Source: CAWAND01 sp963807065
Lineage (GTDB): Bacteria > Chloroflexota > Anaerolineae > Anaerolineales > E44-bin32
Direction of reading: 5' to 3'
Length of the DNA: 64,000 nt
Assembly (NCBI GenBank): GCA_963807065.1
Contig: CAWDZQ010000004.1
Location: 248,001-312,000, forward strand
Shown here: positions 51,158-59,114 of the stretch, piece by piece
Position numbering within the stretch: the stretch's first letter is position 1
How the letters are laid out: every line of letters begins with the position of its first letter
The notes under the pieces: model-generated
The model's input: only the letters and a program-made list of their open reading frames with translations
Databases searched by the model: none
Told to the model about the DNA's origin: nothing
Translations under genes and position numbers: made by a program

Positions 51158-51952
51158 CTAGGATGTCGAACGCGATAGAAATGGCGGCTTGGGGAGTGCT
51201 CGGACACGGTCCAGGAAGGCCGGCGTATTCAGGTCACGCTCAAGCTGAAATATCAGATAATGCAGCATCAGCTTCTCAAGTTCGGCGTGCACCCGGGAAC
51301 TGACCGCTGGGGCCAGGGCGGCCTTCAGCGGGCTCCTTTGGAAGTGCCGCAGCACCTTCAACGCCTGGAGCGAGATTGGAAGTACCGATTCGTGTCCGTG
51401 TCCACAGTCCGGACACATAACGCCACCCTCGCTGGCCGAAAAGAATTGATCTTGCGGCCGGACCTCATCGCCGCACCCCAAGCAGCGGAACAGCTCCGGG
51501 CGGTATCCCACCAAATCCAGCAACCGCAGCTCAAAGTAGCGGACCAACGCATGAGAAGGGGCCCCAGACGCCAGGAGCCCGAGTGTTTCGGCCAAGAGAA
51601 GGTACAGGGCCCGGCTTTCGCCTTCTTCGACGGTAAAACGGTCGAGCAGCTCGACCATGTAGGCCGCCTGTCCTAGCCGCTCAAGGTCCCCTTGGATGCC
51701 AGTAAACAGATGGAGAGATTCAGCCTGGGTGACGATGTCCAGGTCACGCCCGCGGGCCAGCAAAAGCTTAGCCTGGGTAAATGGTTCGAGGTGACCGGCT
51801 TTCCGCGAAGTCGGACGTCTCACACCCTTGGCTACGGCGCGAATCTTGCCGTAATCCGGCGAGAAGAGTGTCAGCAGGCGATCGGCCTCTCCGAGGTTCA
51901 TCCGCCTCAGGACGATCGCCTCGGTTCGGTAGACCCGCTGGCGCCCAGACAT
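51158..51952 (-). CDS. recO: DNA repair protein RecO
   Basis: Recombination mediator that loads RecA with RecF and RecR. It has 264 residues. The N-terminal OB fold reads YRTEAIVLRRMNLGEADRLLTLFSPDYGKI split at residues 7-36. The helical domain holds a zinc site CLGC near residue 153 and CPDC near residue 177. ATG 51952 gives the normal start; the upstream extension overlaps the intergenic region. It lies between cdd and glyQS on one strand. Confidence 0.94.
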   Translation of the reverse strand: MSGRQRVYRTEAIVLRRMNLGEADRLLTLFSPDYGKIRAVAKGVRRPTSRKAGHLEPFTQAKLLLARGRDLDIVTQAESLHLFTGIQGDLERLGQAAYMVELLDRFTVEEGESRALYLLLAETLGLLASGAPSHALVRYFELRLLDLVGYRPELFRCLGCGDEVRPQDQFFSASEGGVMCPDCGHGHESVLPISLQALKVLRHFQRSPLKAALAPAVSSRVHAELEKLMLHYLIFQLERDLNTPAFLDRVRALPKPPFLSRSTS

Positions 51953-52012
51953 GCGGGGATTATACCAGCGGAGCTTCGGGCCACCTGCCGCCCGGGGGGC
52001 GGTCAAACTCGC

Positions 52013-52417
52013 CTAATTCAGATCGCCAGGGCCAAAGGCGTGGGGCAGAAGCTGTGAAACGCTGGTCTCGAGTTGGATTTCGCCGGCGGCGTCCACCAAG
52101 ATGACGGGCATGCCCACGTTGAACTCCGCCAGGACCTGTCGGCAGGATCCGCACGGGCTGCCGGCATTGTCGGTGGCCACGGCAATGGCCGAGAACTTGC
52201 GCTCGCCGGCGCTCACGGCCGAAAACACTGCCGATCGCTCAGCGCACATGCTGGTCGGGAAAGCGGCGTTCTCGACATTGACGCCCGTGAAGATGCGGCC
52301 GGTATCGGTGAGCAGAGCAGCCCCCACGGCGTACTTCGAATAGGGTGCATACGAATTTGCCCGAGCATCGAGGGCCCTCCGGGCAAGATCATTCCGTTGT
52401 TGATCGGTGATTGCCAT
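52013..52417 (-). CDS. cdd: Cytidine deaminase
   Basis: Deaminates cytidine and deoxycytidine in pyrimidine salvage. It has 134 residues, the tetrameric form. The zinc/active-site motifs are TSMCAERSAVFSA near residues 50-62 (Cys and the catalytic Glu) and SPCGSCRQVLAEF near residues 87-99. ATG 52417 is chosen over an in-frame TTG at 52432. It overlaps the end of the upstream CNNM/CBS gene by 29 bp. Confidence 0.95.
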   Translation of the reverse strand: MAITDQQRNDLARRALDARANSYAPYSKYAVGAALLTDTGRIFTGVNVENAAFPTSMCAERSAVFSAVSAGERKFSAIAVATDNAGSPCGSCRQVLAEFNVGMPVILVDAAGEIQLETSVSQLLPHAFGPGDLN

Positions 52418-53708
52418 CTGGCGAATCCTCAACTTCCTCTGAGAGATCCGGAAGACGATGGGCGAGTACTTTCCGGATCCGTCGGCCTACCACCTGTTCC
52501 ACGATCAGCTCCAGCCCGCCGGCCTCCATCCGCTCCCCAGGTTGCGGGACTCGCCCGAGGTGTCCGTAGATGAATCCCCCCAGGGTCTCGCTGGTGTCCT
52601 TGGGCAGGTCGGATCCGGCCAACTGGTTGACATCGTCCAGGTCAATCCCCCCACTGAAGATATAGCGACCATCCTCGAGTTCTTGGAATGGAAGCTCTTC
52701 TGCCACGTCGTATTCATCGCGCACTTCGCCGACAATTTCCTCCACGATGTCTTCGAAGGTGACCAATCCAGCCGTGCCCCCGTACTCATCGACCACCACG
52801 GCCATCTGGATTCGCTTGGCCTGCATTTCGGACAAGAGCTCGTCCACACGCTTGGCTTCGGGCACAAAATACGCATTGCGGGCGAGATCGGCGACGGTCT
52901 TGTCTTCTATCCCCTGCCGCCAGGCCCCGAGAAGATCCTTGACGTAAATCAGCCCGATGATGTTGTCGATGGACTCCTTGAATACCGGGGCGCGTGAATA
53001 ACCCGTCCTGAGCAATGTGTCCGTGGCTTGCTTCAACGACGTGCTGTCCTCGAATCCTAAGACATCGATTCGGGGAACCATCACTTCCCGCGCCAGCGTG
53101 TCCCGCAAACGGAAGATGGAGAAGATCATCGACCTTTCTACCGAATGGATGACCCCGCCCTCCTGGCCAGCATTGACCAGGGTCATGATCTCCTCTTCGG
53201 TGACCAGCGGGTACTGACGCCCAGAAGGCGCGTTGGCGATGCGCCGGCCGATCTTCAAGATAAGCCAGGCCAGAGGCGAAAGCATGGCTTCTACGCCGTT
53301 GACGATTCGCGCCAGGCGAATAGCCCAGGCCACCGGATTGCGCAAAGCGAGGTTCTCGGCCAGGTAGCCGATCATCCCTGTCAACACCCAGGCGATCAGG
53401 ACCACCACCGCCGCACTGCTAATCACTGAGCCCAACGCCTGATTAACCATGCCGGTGTAGCTGATCAGGGCAATTCCCACCGCCAACAGGTGCAGGACTC
53501 CCTGACCGATCCGCAACGTGACGATGAGGCGGGTAGCCTGAGAGGCCACCCGAGCAGCCGATGCGGCGCCTGCGATGCCTTCGTCCTGGAGCCTCTTCAG
53601 CCTCGCCGGATGACTGTTTTTGAGCGCGCTCCCGGCGGCCGACAGCAGGCCATAAGAAATCAAGAGCAGCAGAAAGGCGAACGTCCCGACGAGGCTATTC
53701 ATGGTCAT
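52389..53708 (-). CDS. CNNM/CBS/CorC_HlyC domain membrane protein
   Basis: A 439-residue protein of the HlyC/CorC family, often linked to magnesium or cobalt efflux. The N-terminal half is a CNNM-type membrane domain of about three to four helices ending near residue 165. A CBS pair follows (VMVPRIDVLGFEDS, YSRAPVFKESIDNIIGLIYVKDLL, MAVVVDEYGGTAGLVTFEDIVEEIVGE split here). The C-terminal CorC_HlyC domain (YIFSGGIDLDDVNQL) ends the protein. It starts overlapping the glmU stop. ATG 53702 is an alternative. Confidence 0.92.
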   Translation of the reverse strand: MTMNSLVGTFAFLLLLISYGLLSAAGSALKNSHPARLKRLQDEGIAGAASAARVASQATRLIVTLRIGQGVLHLLAVGIALISYTGMVNQALGSVISSAAVVVLIAWVLTGMIGYLAENLALRNPVAWAIRLARIVNGVEAMLSPLAWLILKIGRRIANAPSGRQYPLVTEEEIMTLVNAGQEGGVIHSVERSMIFSIFRLRDTLAREVMVPRIDVLGFEDSTSLKQATDTLLRTGYSRAPVFKESIDNIIGLIYVKDLLGAWRQGIEDKTVADLARNAYFVPEAKRVDELLSEMQAKRIQMAVVVDEYGGTAGLVTFEDIVEEIVGEVRDEYDVAEELPFQELEDGRYIFSGGIDLDDVNQLAGSDLPKDTSETLGGFIYGHLGRVPQPGERMEAGGLELIVEQVVGRRIRKVLAHRLPDLSEEVEDSPDGNHRSTTE

Positions 53709-55047
53709 CCTTAAGACGCCGAATCACTCGCGCAGGCATGCCAACCGCCAGGCTGTGGTCGCCGATGTCTTTGGTCACGACCGACCCTGCACCCGTGCGG
53801 GCGCCGTCACCAATCCGTATCGGCGCCACCAGCATCGTATCGCTGCCGATGAAAGCCTCCCGGCCGATATGGGTCTCGTTCTTCTGTCGGCCATCGAAGT
53901 TGCAGGTGATGGTACCCGCGCCGATGTTCGTTTCCGCCCCGATGGTGGCATCACCAATGTAAGAAAAGTGACCCATCTTGACGCCTTGGCCCAGCCGGCT
54001 GTTTTTCACCTCCCCGAAGTTGCCAAGGTGAACCTCGTCTGCCAGCTCGGCGCCCTTCCGCAGATGGCCAAAAGGTCCGATGACCACACGATCGCCGAGC
54101 GTGGCGCCATCAAGGTGAGAGGCCAGGATAGTGCATTCTTCGCCAACGCTCGAATCCCTGATGACGGTGTTGGGGCCGATCACCGAGCCCGGGCCGATCG
54201 TCGTGGCTCCCTGAAGATGTGTATTGGCCAGGATCATCACACCCGAGCCGAGACGGACGTCGAGGTCAATGTAAGTGGATGTCGGATCCTGCATCGTCAC
54301 CCCTTGGTCCATCCACTTCACGCCAATTCGCCGCCGGACAACTGCTTCGGCTTCGGCCAGGTGGACCTGCGTGTTGATGCCAATGACTTCACCAACGTCC
54401 CCCGTTTCCACCCAAGAGATCTGCTCCCCTTCCCCAGCGGCAGCCGCCACAAGATCCGTCAGGTAGTACTCCCCCTTGGGTGAGACGGGCAGGCGCTCAA
54501 GCTGTTCCCACAGCCAATCAGCCCGCACGCAGTAGACTCCAGCGTTCAACTCCTGGATGACCAACTGCTCCGGCGTGGCATGAGCTTCCTCAACCACACC
54601 CGTGATCCGGCCGCTGGAGTCCCTCAAGAGCCGGCCGAATCCACGCGAGTCCCGGGTCGTTACGGTGAGGAGCGAGAGGGGGCCGGCATTGGCTTCTTGG
54701 GCCCCGATCAGGGCGGACATGGTGCCGGTTGTGACCAGCGGCATATCTCCGTTGACGATGAGGACCAGCCCGTGGTACCCCTGCAAGGCAGTTTTGGCTT
54801 GCAAAGCAGCGTGCCCCGTCCCCAGGCGCGCCTCCTGAACTACCCAGGCGGCATCGGGGACCAAAGATCGGATCGCTTCCTGATCCGGCCCCAGCACGAT
54901 CGTTGGCGGACGGCCCGTCACTTCTCGGCATGCCTCGGCCACCCACACAAGCATGGGGCGTCCGGCGATCGTGTGCAGGACCTTGGGAAGCGGCGATCGC
55001 ATGCGCGTTCCGAGGCCGGCCGCCAGGACGATCGATTCGCAGGGCAT
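53695..55047 (-). CDS. glmU: Bifunctional GlcNAc-1-P uridyltransferase / GlcN-1-P acetyltransferase
   Basis: Makes UDP-GlcNAc for peptidoglycan. It has 450 residues. The N-terminal nucleotidyltransferase has LAAGLGTRM near residues 8-16 and VNGDMPLV near residue 100. The C-terminal half is a left-handed beta helix of hexapeptide repeats (DVRLGSGVMILANTHL, IGPGSVIGPNTVI, IGAETNIGAGTITCNFDG) with the acetyl-CoA site. It is the first gene of the glmU-CNNM-cdd-recO-glyQS run. Confidence 0.96.
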   Translation of the reverse strand: MPCESIVLAAGLGTRMRSPLPKVLHTIAGRPMLVWVAEACREVTGRPPTIVLGPDQEAIRSLVPDAAWVVQEARLGTGHAALQAKTALQGYHGLVLIVNGDMPLVTTGTMSALIGAQEANAGPLSLLTVTTRDSRGFGRLLRDSSGRITGVVEEAHATPEQLVIQELNAGVYCVRADWLWEQLERLPVSPKGEYYLTDLVAAAAGEGEQISWVETGDVGEVIGINTQVHLAEAEAVVRRRIGVKWMDQGVTMQDPTSTYIDLDVRLGSGVMILANTHLQGATTIGPGSVIGPNTVIRDSSVGEECTILASHLDGATLGDRVVIGPFGHLRKGAELADEVHLGNFGEVKNSRLGQGVKMGHFSYIGDATIGAETNIGAGTITCNFDGRQKNETHIGREAFIGSDTMLVAPIRIGDGARTGAGSVVTKDIGDHSLAVGMPARVIRRLKDDHE

Positions 55048-55203
55048 TACCCGTCTCCTAACTTGAACCGGGGAAGGTCAGGATCCCCGGAACCATGCTC
55101 AAATCCGTCCCAAGATGGGGCGGGTGAGCCCAGTTGTCTTTCGAGTGGAGTACCTAAAGGAGGATCGTCAAGCACGGGGTTTAAGACATCCGAGAGGTTT
55201 TCA

Positions 55204-55272
55204 ACTGAGGCGCCAGGATTCGAACCTGGATCAACGGATCCAAAGTTCGATAGCAACCCTATCACAAAGTAC
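55204..55272 (-). pseudogene. Decayed tRNA-Gln copy
   Basis: The 3' half (T arm and acceptor side) is intact and identical over 23 bp (55209-55231) to the tRNA-Gln at 55556-55626, and the anticodon loop CTTTGGA is kept. The anticodon stem has two mismatches, the D arm is aberrant and the acceptor stem has mismatches at both ends. It is either a tRNA relic or the second attachment site of an integrated element. Confidence 0.6.
55209..55231. repeat. 23-bp direct repeat of the tRNA-Gln 3' end (copy 1)
   Basis: Exact copy of 55560-55582, 351 bp away in the same orientation, covering the T arm and part of the acceptor stem. Similarity continues imperfectly through the anticodon loop. It is a typical form for att sites of elements that insert at tRNA 3' ends. 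Confidence 0.65.
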
Positions 55273-55291
55273 CTCTGAAAGGAAGCATGTC

Positions 55292-55555
55292 ATGGACCAC
55301 CGAGCATCAAGAGCATCCCGCAAGGACGTTCAAGGCCGCAACTTCATGACCCCTGATTTGGTGCAATTCGAGTTCATCGGCCACGACACGATTGCCTATG
55401 AAATCAGCCAGGGCCACGATATCGACAACGACGTGATTTACGGGTTCGCGGTTGGATTGCCCGTAACCGATGAGCGCAGGCGAAAATGGTCGGGATGTTC
55501 CCGCAGCTTGTCACAGATCAGCGAATACTTAGACGACTTGGCAAGCCTAGTGTAG
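55292..55555 (+). CDS. Small hypothetical protein (87 aa) between two tRNA-Gln sequences
   Basis: No family is recognised. GAAAGGAAG stands 7-8 nt before ATG 55292. The sequence is basic at the N-terminus (DHRASRASRKDVQGR), then MTPDLVQFEFIGHDTIAYEI, and ends in a short helix (QISEYLDDLASLV). There is one Cys and no membrane segment. The stop touches the 3' end of tRNA-Gln on the other strand. It is the only gene in the 351-bp interval bounded by the tRNA-Gln repeat, so it may be cargo of a small integrated element. Confidence 0.55.
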   Translation: MDHRASRASRKDVQGRNFMTPDLVQFEFIGHDTIAYEISQGHDIDNDVIYGFAVGLPVTDERRRKWSGCSRSLSQISEYLDDLASLV

Positions 55556-55626
55556 CTGGGGCGCCAGGATTCGAACCTGGATAGACGGCTCCAAAGGCCG
55601 TTGTCCTACCGTTAGACGACACCCCA
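55556..55626 (-). tRNA. tRNA-Gln (anticodon TTG)
   Basis: A full cloverleaf: acceptor TGGGGTG with CGCCCCA, D arm GTC...GAC, anticodon stem ACGGC/GCCGT around loop CTTTGGA (anticodon TTG), T arm CCAGG TTCGAAT CCTGG, discriminator G. CCA is not encoded, so maturation needs RNase Z and CCA addition. This gene is the likely integration target for the element remains on both sides. Confidence 0.95.
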
Positions 55627-55637
55627 TTGTAAGATAG
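55626..55637. repeat. 12-bp direct repeat at the tRNA-Gln 5' edge (copy 1)
   Basis: ATTGTAAGATAG starts exactly at the first base of tRNA-Gln and recurs at 57081-57092. The interval holds the recombinase relic and the zinc-ribbon gene. It could be an att core or chance. Confidence 0.4.
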
Positions 55638-55646
55638 GAGTCTACC

Positions 55647-56314
55647 ATGAGGAAGTTCCTGCGAGAGTTCCCAGCAGCCAAAGCGATTGAGCACAGAGCG
55701 CCCAATACCTTGATTGAATGCGAGCGATCTATTCGCTTTTTCTTGGAGAGTTCCGGGGGAATTCTCTCCAGAAAGACTGTGAGAGATTGGACCAAAGAAC
55801 TTCAAGATACGGGGTTGGCATAAAGTACAGTTGCCAAGCACCTAAGAGGTCTAAGGGTCTTCGTCATGTCAAGTGGGGTGCCAAGGAAGGTACCTTTGAA
55901 GAAGTCCAGATTGACACCCACCGGATTCGGGAAACAGAAGATCGGTCAGCACTCACCCGCGAGCAAGTTGCCAAGATTGACAAATGGATGCATGAGAAAC
56001 ACCCGACAGGCTATGGCGGGCAGGGTGTCGTGGTAGACACCAATCTGCAAATGCCCATCAGGTTTTGGTTGTCTGTTGCCACTGCCATGAGACTTGGAGA
56101 CTGTCTCAACGCCAGATGGGGTGATTTGAATCTGGACCCTCCGGGTCGAGAGTCAAACGACATAACGCCACACACGCCACGATGGCATCCAATGCGGGAG
56201 TGGCTGTTGCAACTCTGGCAAATCAACTGCAACCTTGCAGCTGCAAGATCATCCAAGATTTCTGCCACTCACACAACATCGAGTCACAAGCCGACGTCTG
56301 TGAACGGGCGATGA
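55647..56314 (+). pseudogene. Decayed tyrosine recombinase (phage integrase)
   Basis: Starts at ATG 55647 with TAGGAG upstream. The first 58 codons read as the SAM-like core-binding domain (LIECERSIRFFLESS, LSRKTVRDWTKELQDTGLA), then TAA at 55821. The same frame continues STVAKHLRGLRVFVMSSG, so the stop is a nonsense mutation. A frameshift near 55895-55930 leads into SALTREQVAKIDKWM and the box I catalytic Arg region ATAMRLGDCLNARWGDLNL. The box II His/Arg and catalytic Tyr are not found. It is a dead integrase next to its tRNA target. Confidence 0.75.
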
Positions 56315-56333
56315 AGAACGGGGGTCAGGAACT

Positions 56334-56564
56334 ATGAGGGAACCTGTGAGACCAACCCGATACTACACTTGCAGCGAATGTCTAACGTGGTTTACTGCCA
56401 AGGTTCCAGTGTTCATTCGCATGAGAAGTGGCCCATTGGCTATCAAAGCGTGCCCCAGGTGTGGCAGCTACAAAATCCAAGTCGGCTTTAGGGGCTTGCC
56501 GAAAATGCCACTGGACAAGTTGCTAAGGATTACTGCAACCATTTGCAGGCTGCAACCACTTTAG
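56334..56564 (+). CDS. Small zinc-ribbon protein (76 aa)
   Basis: Two CX2C pairs, CSEC near residue 14 and CPRC near residue 41, form a probable rubredoxin-like zinc ribbon. The rest is basic with no other motif. ATG 56334 overlaps, as ATGA, the stop of a short in-frame stretch upstream (ending AMKNGGQEL) that may be what remains of the recombinase C-terminus or another lost gene. It is followed by a strong terminator. Lower G+C than the flanks suggests foreign origin. A DNA- or RNA-binding role is possible but unproven. Confidence 0.6.
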   Translation: MREPVRPTRYYTCSECLTWFTAKVPVFIRMRSGPLAIKACPRCGSYKIQVGFRGLPKMPLDKLLRITATICRLQPL

Positions 56565-56588
56565 ACCTAAGCCAGTCTGCCTTACCAA

Positions 56589-56622
56589 GAAAGCCCCCCA
56601 AGTCGAGGGGCTTTTTCTTTTT
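56589..56622 (+). terminator. Intrinsic terminator after the zinc-ribbon gene
   Basis: AAAGCCCC pairs with GGGGCTTT (56607-56614) around a 9-nt loop, followed by TTCTTTTT on the plus strand, 25 bp after the stop codon. It is the clearest plus-strand terminator in the window. Confidence 0.85.
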
Positions 56623-57181
56623 CCAACCCGAAGCTGCCCTCTCTAATCAGTCAGGGGAGGGCAGTGTCCAAAGCGTGGAATCTACCAAGCATGACAGGGT
56701 TTGGTAGCCCTCAAGGGGATGCAGGGCGAGTTAAGCGTGATTGTTGTAAGCTCAGGGTGGCTTGGGGAGCGATGGATAGGCCCATTCTGTAACGAACGAG
56801 CCAGCGAAGGATCTCTAAGGAGCCCTCTAACTTTCCCGAAATTCCTGATAACAATCTCTCAGGGGAGACACCAGTCAATCAAGCCAAGGGGGAACGCGGG
56901 TGGGCGGCGAGCAACCCCGCCCATGCGCAGAATTTCAACAAGAAGGACCCCTCAGGTGCCAAAACGAACCCCCCATGGGGAGTTTCCTGCCTGTGCAGTG
57001 CATGGGTGCGGTATGCAATGTCCTCGGTGCTGCCCTTGCACCCCGCCCCAACGGACCCACCTATGAGGCGGGCATAAGAAATTGTAAGATAGCCCCTGGC
57101 ACGGAACCTTGGCGGTCAAACGCCGTGTGAGGCATCAGTAGGACGCCTGCCGAGCCCTTTCCCCGGCACAGGGAGCGAGGG
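56623..57181. other. Gene-free structured stretch at the end of the island
   Basis: About 560 bp with no credible gene; the frame at 56701-57066 has no family features. It holds several hairpins: CTGCCCTC/GAGGGCAG (56634-56664), CTACCAA/TTGGTAG (about 56688-56709) and TGGGCGG/CCGCCCA (about 56900-56925). The sequence was compared by eye with RNase P RNA, SRP RNA and tmRNA signatures and matches none. It may be decayed element DNA or an unknown RNA. Confidence 0.35.
57081..57092. repeat. 12-bp direct repeat (copy 2)
   Basis: ATTGTAAGATAG, matching 55626-55637 at a distance of 1455 bp in the same orientation, close to where ordinary genes resume. Confidence 0.4.
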
Positions 57182-58216
57182 TCAAGATCCCTCTTCATCG
57201 TCCACCAACCCCATCTTGCGCGCTTGTTCGTAGGTTAGTGCATCCCCTTCTGCCTCTGTCCGGGCCGGCAATTCGGAAACGGCCTGTTCCCAGAAAGACT
57301 CGGCACCGGAAGAGTCGACGTCTTTGGCCGCCTGCTCGAGTTCCTCTGGCTTGATATCCTGCTTGGCCATATCATCCTCCGTCCCGACAGGTTGAACGAC
57401 TGCATCAGGAAGTGGCCGATCTTCGGTTTGTGCCCCATTCAGCAGATCCAGCAAGCCCTCTGCGGCCCGCTGGCCGAAATGCACCACGGCCCCCATTTGG
57501 CCCGCTTCCTGCCGCCCCCTGAACACCATTAAAAGCACGTGTTGTTCACCAACGTTCGTCAGGTAAAGATCGTGGGTTTCCCCATCAAAATGTTGGAAAT
57601 TCGACGGGGCGTCCGAGCGCAGAAACCGGCTCACCTGGAGCGCCGCTTGATGGGCAGCCATCAGCGAGGGCAGTCCAGCGTCAAGCTCGAGGTCCTGATC
57701 TTCGCCTGCCCGCGCCACCAACTTGCCATCGGCGTCGATCAGCAGCACGGCTTCGGCGCCAAGCTCTTGGCGAAGGTCCATCAGCTTGGACGATGTTCCT
57801 GTCGGCAGCCTGAGGTTCGTTTTTGAGTCACGGGCATCGTCGTCCAGGCCGGCGAGGGTGTGTTCGACGATTTCAATGAACATGTTGGTCCCGATAGGCT
57901 TACGCAGAAAGGCGATCACGCCCAAAGCCTCCGCTTTGCGGCGAACCGCCTCGGTGGGGTCGCCGGTGATCAGTATGGACTTTGCCTTGGGGTTGATTTC
58001 CAGGACGCGTTCAACCAGCTCGAGGCCGGTCATCCCAGGGAGCCGCAGGTCGGTGACAAGCAGATCCAGCGGTCCGCGCGAGATCTCCAGCAAGGCTTCC
58101 TCCGCAGAGGAAACGTCGTTAATGATGTAATCCTTGGAGGAAACTTCGAGGGCCGATCGGAGGACTCAACTCACCTGGTGTTGATCGTCCACCAGGAGGA
58201 TCCTGGGCGGGGTCAT
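57182..58216 (-). CDS. Receiver-roadblock response regulator, interrupted by an in-frame TGA at codon 17
   Basis: From ATG 58216 the frame begins MTPPRILLVDDQHQVS, hits TGA (58168-58166) and continues in the same frame VLRSALEVSSKDYIINDV into a full receiver domain: phospho-acceptor Asp near residue 56 (LLVTDLRLPGMTG), Thr in LITGDP and Lys near residue 106 (FLRKPIG). Residues about 140-250 form a roadblock/LC7-like domain (AEAVLLIDADGKLVARAG), and an acidic tail ends the protein. The uninterrupted part is 57182-58093 if an alternative start is used, but that would lack the first beta strand and acidic pair. The gene is recently broken, read through, or misread by one base (CGA to TGA would suffice). 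Confidence 0.75.
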
Positions 58217-58345
58217 GCGGCCGATTGTAGCACACAGGGAGTGGCGGGCAATCCGACTGTGGGACTATGGCTTGCTCGGCGCGATCTCCCGGGATCCGCA
58301 GGACATGCATCAACCATCGCCTCCGGTTGTACCAGCGTGTTCACC

Positions 58346-58921
58346 TCATCGATCGATGGGGATTTGACCCGCGTTGTCGGCGCCCACCTGCGCTCCGTGT
58401 TGAACCAGGCCATTTTGTTGGAGGAGATAGGCTGTCAGGGCCCAGTAGGCGTCCTGGTCCAAGACGCCCGGATCTTGGAACGGCATGTTCTGGCTGATGA
58501 ACTGATGGAGGTCATTGGCGGTGTTGAAGTCGGCCAATGTGGTTGTGCCTATGATGGCTGGCACGTGCCGCGGGAGCAGGAACCCCCCAGGGGGATGATT
58601 CAAGCTATGGCACTTCGATTGCCAACAGTTTTGATGGGCCGGGTCCCAGGTTGCTCGCCAGGCATCGGTCAGCCCCTGTCCCTGGTCGCCGTGACACGTA
58701 ATGCACCAATCGCCGTAGATCTTGGCACCGACATCGGTTTGGGCCAGGCCCGGTTGGTCGTAATTGCCGAAGGTGGTGATACCACTCGAAGGGGTCATCA
58801 TGCTGGATGGCTCCATGGCGGCCGGCTCATGTCCTAGGCCGGCATAGACCTGCCAGGCACCCACTGCGATCAGGCCGATGGTGACGATGGCGATGACGAA
58901 CACCCATTGCTTTCGCTGCAT
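58346..58921 (-). CDS. Membrane-anchored c-type cytochrome
   Basis: 191 residues: one N-terminal membrane helix (WVFVIAIVTIGLIAVGAW, residues 6-23), then an extracytoplasmic class I cytochrome c fold with heme site CITCH near residue 74 and a likely Met ligand in ISQNMPFQDPG near residue 145, ending AYWALTAYLLQQNG. A second CX4CH sequence, CWQSKCH near residue 100, may bind another heme or form a disulfide. It acts as an electron carrier at the outer face of the membrane. No oxidase genes are adjacent. ATG 58921 is used; the frame begins slightly upstream. Confidence 0.88.
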   Translation of the reverse strand: MQRKQWVFVIAIVTIGLIAVGAWQVYAGLGHEPAAMEPSSMMTPSSGITTFGNYDQPGLAQTDVGAKIYGDWCITCHGDQGQGLTDAWRATWDPAHQNCWQSKCHSLNHPPGGFLLPRHVPAIIGTTTLADFNTANDLHQFISQNMPFQDPGVLDQDAYWALTAYLLQQNGLVQHGAQVGADNAGQIPIDR

Positions 58922-59045
58922 GGCACCCTGCCAGAGAGCCGACAAGCACGCCTTCCGGCGCGCCTCAGCCGTATGAACATCTCACAACCACAGTACGAGC
59001 CGCGGGTCGGATTTGGATGCACCCAGCCAACGGTGCTAGCCCCCC

Positions 59046-59080
59046 AAAAAAAAGCGCCGGGTCGCCTGCGCGACCCGGCG
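59046..59080 (-). terminator. Intrinsic terminator of the opp operon
   Basis: CGCCGGGTCGC pairs perfectly with GCGACCCGGCG (11 bp) around a 4-nt loop. On the minus strand it is followed by C and eight T. It lies 34 bp after the oppC stop. Confidence 0.92.
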
Positions 59081-59114
59081 GCTGGTATCGAACCGGTTCC
59101 GCTTTCTGATCGCG

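Noticed and set aside
55047..55265. Minus-strand frame upstream of glmU ending with GSNPGAS-like sequence
   Set aside because: This pattern is the usual translation of a tRNA T arm; the frame runs through the tRNA-like sequence and is not a gene.
56701..57066. Plus-strand frame in the structured stretch (121 codons)
   Set aside because: Composition looks random (many Arg, Pro, Thr), no start signal, no recognisable domain.
58166..58168. Selenocysteine at the in-frame TGA of the response regulator
   Set aside because: Receiver domains have no use for Sec at this place and no SECIS-like hairpin was evident. A point change or base error is simpler.
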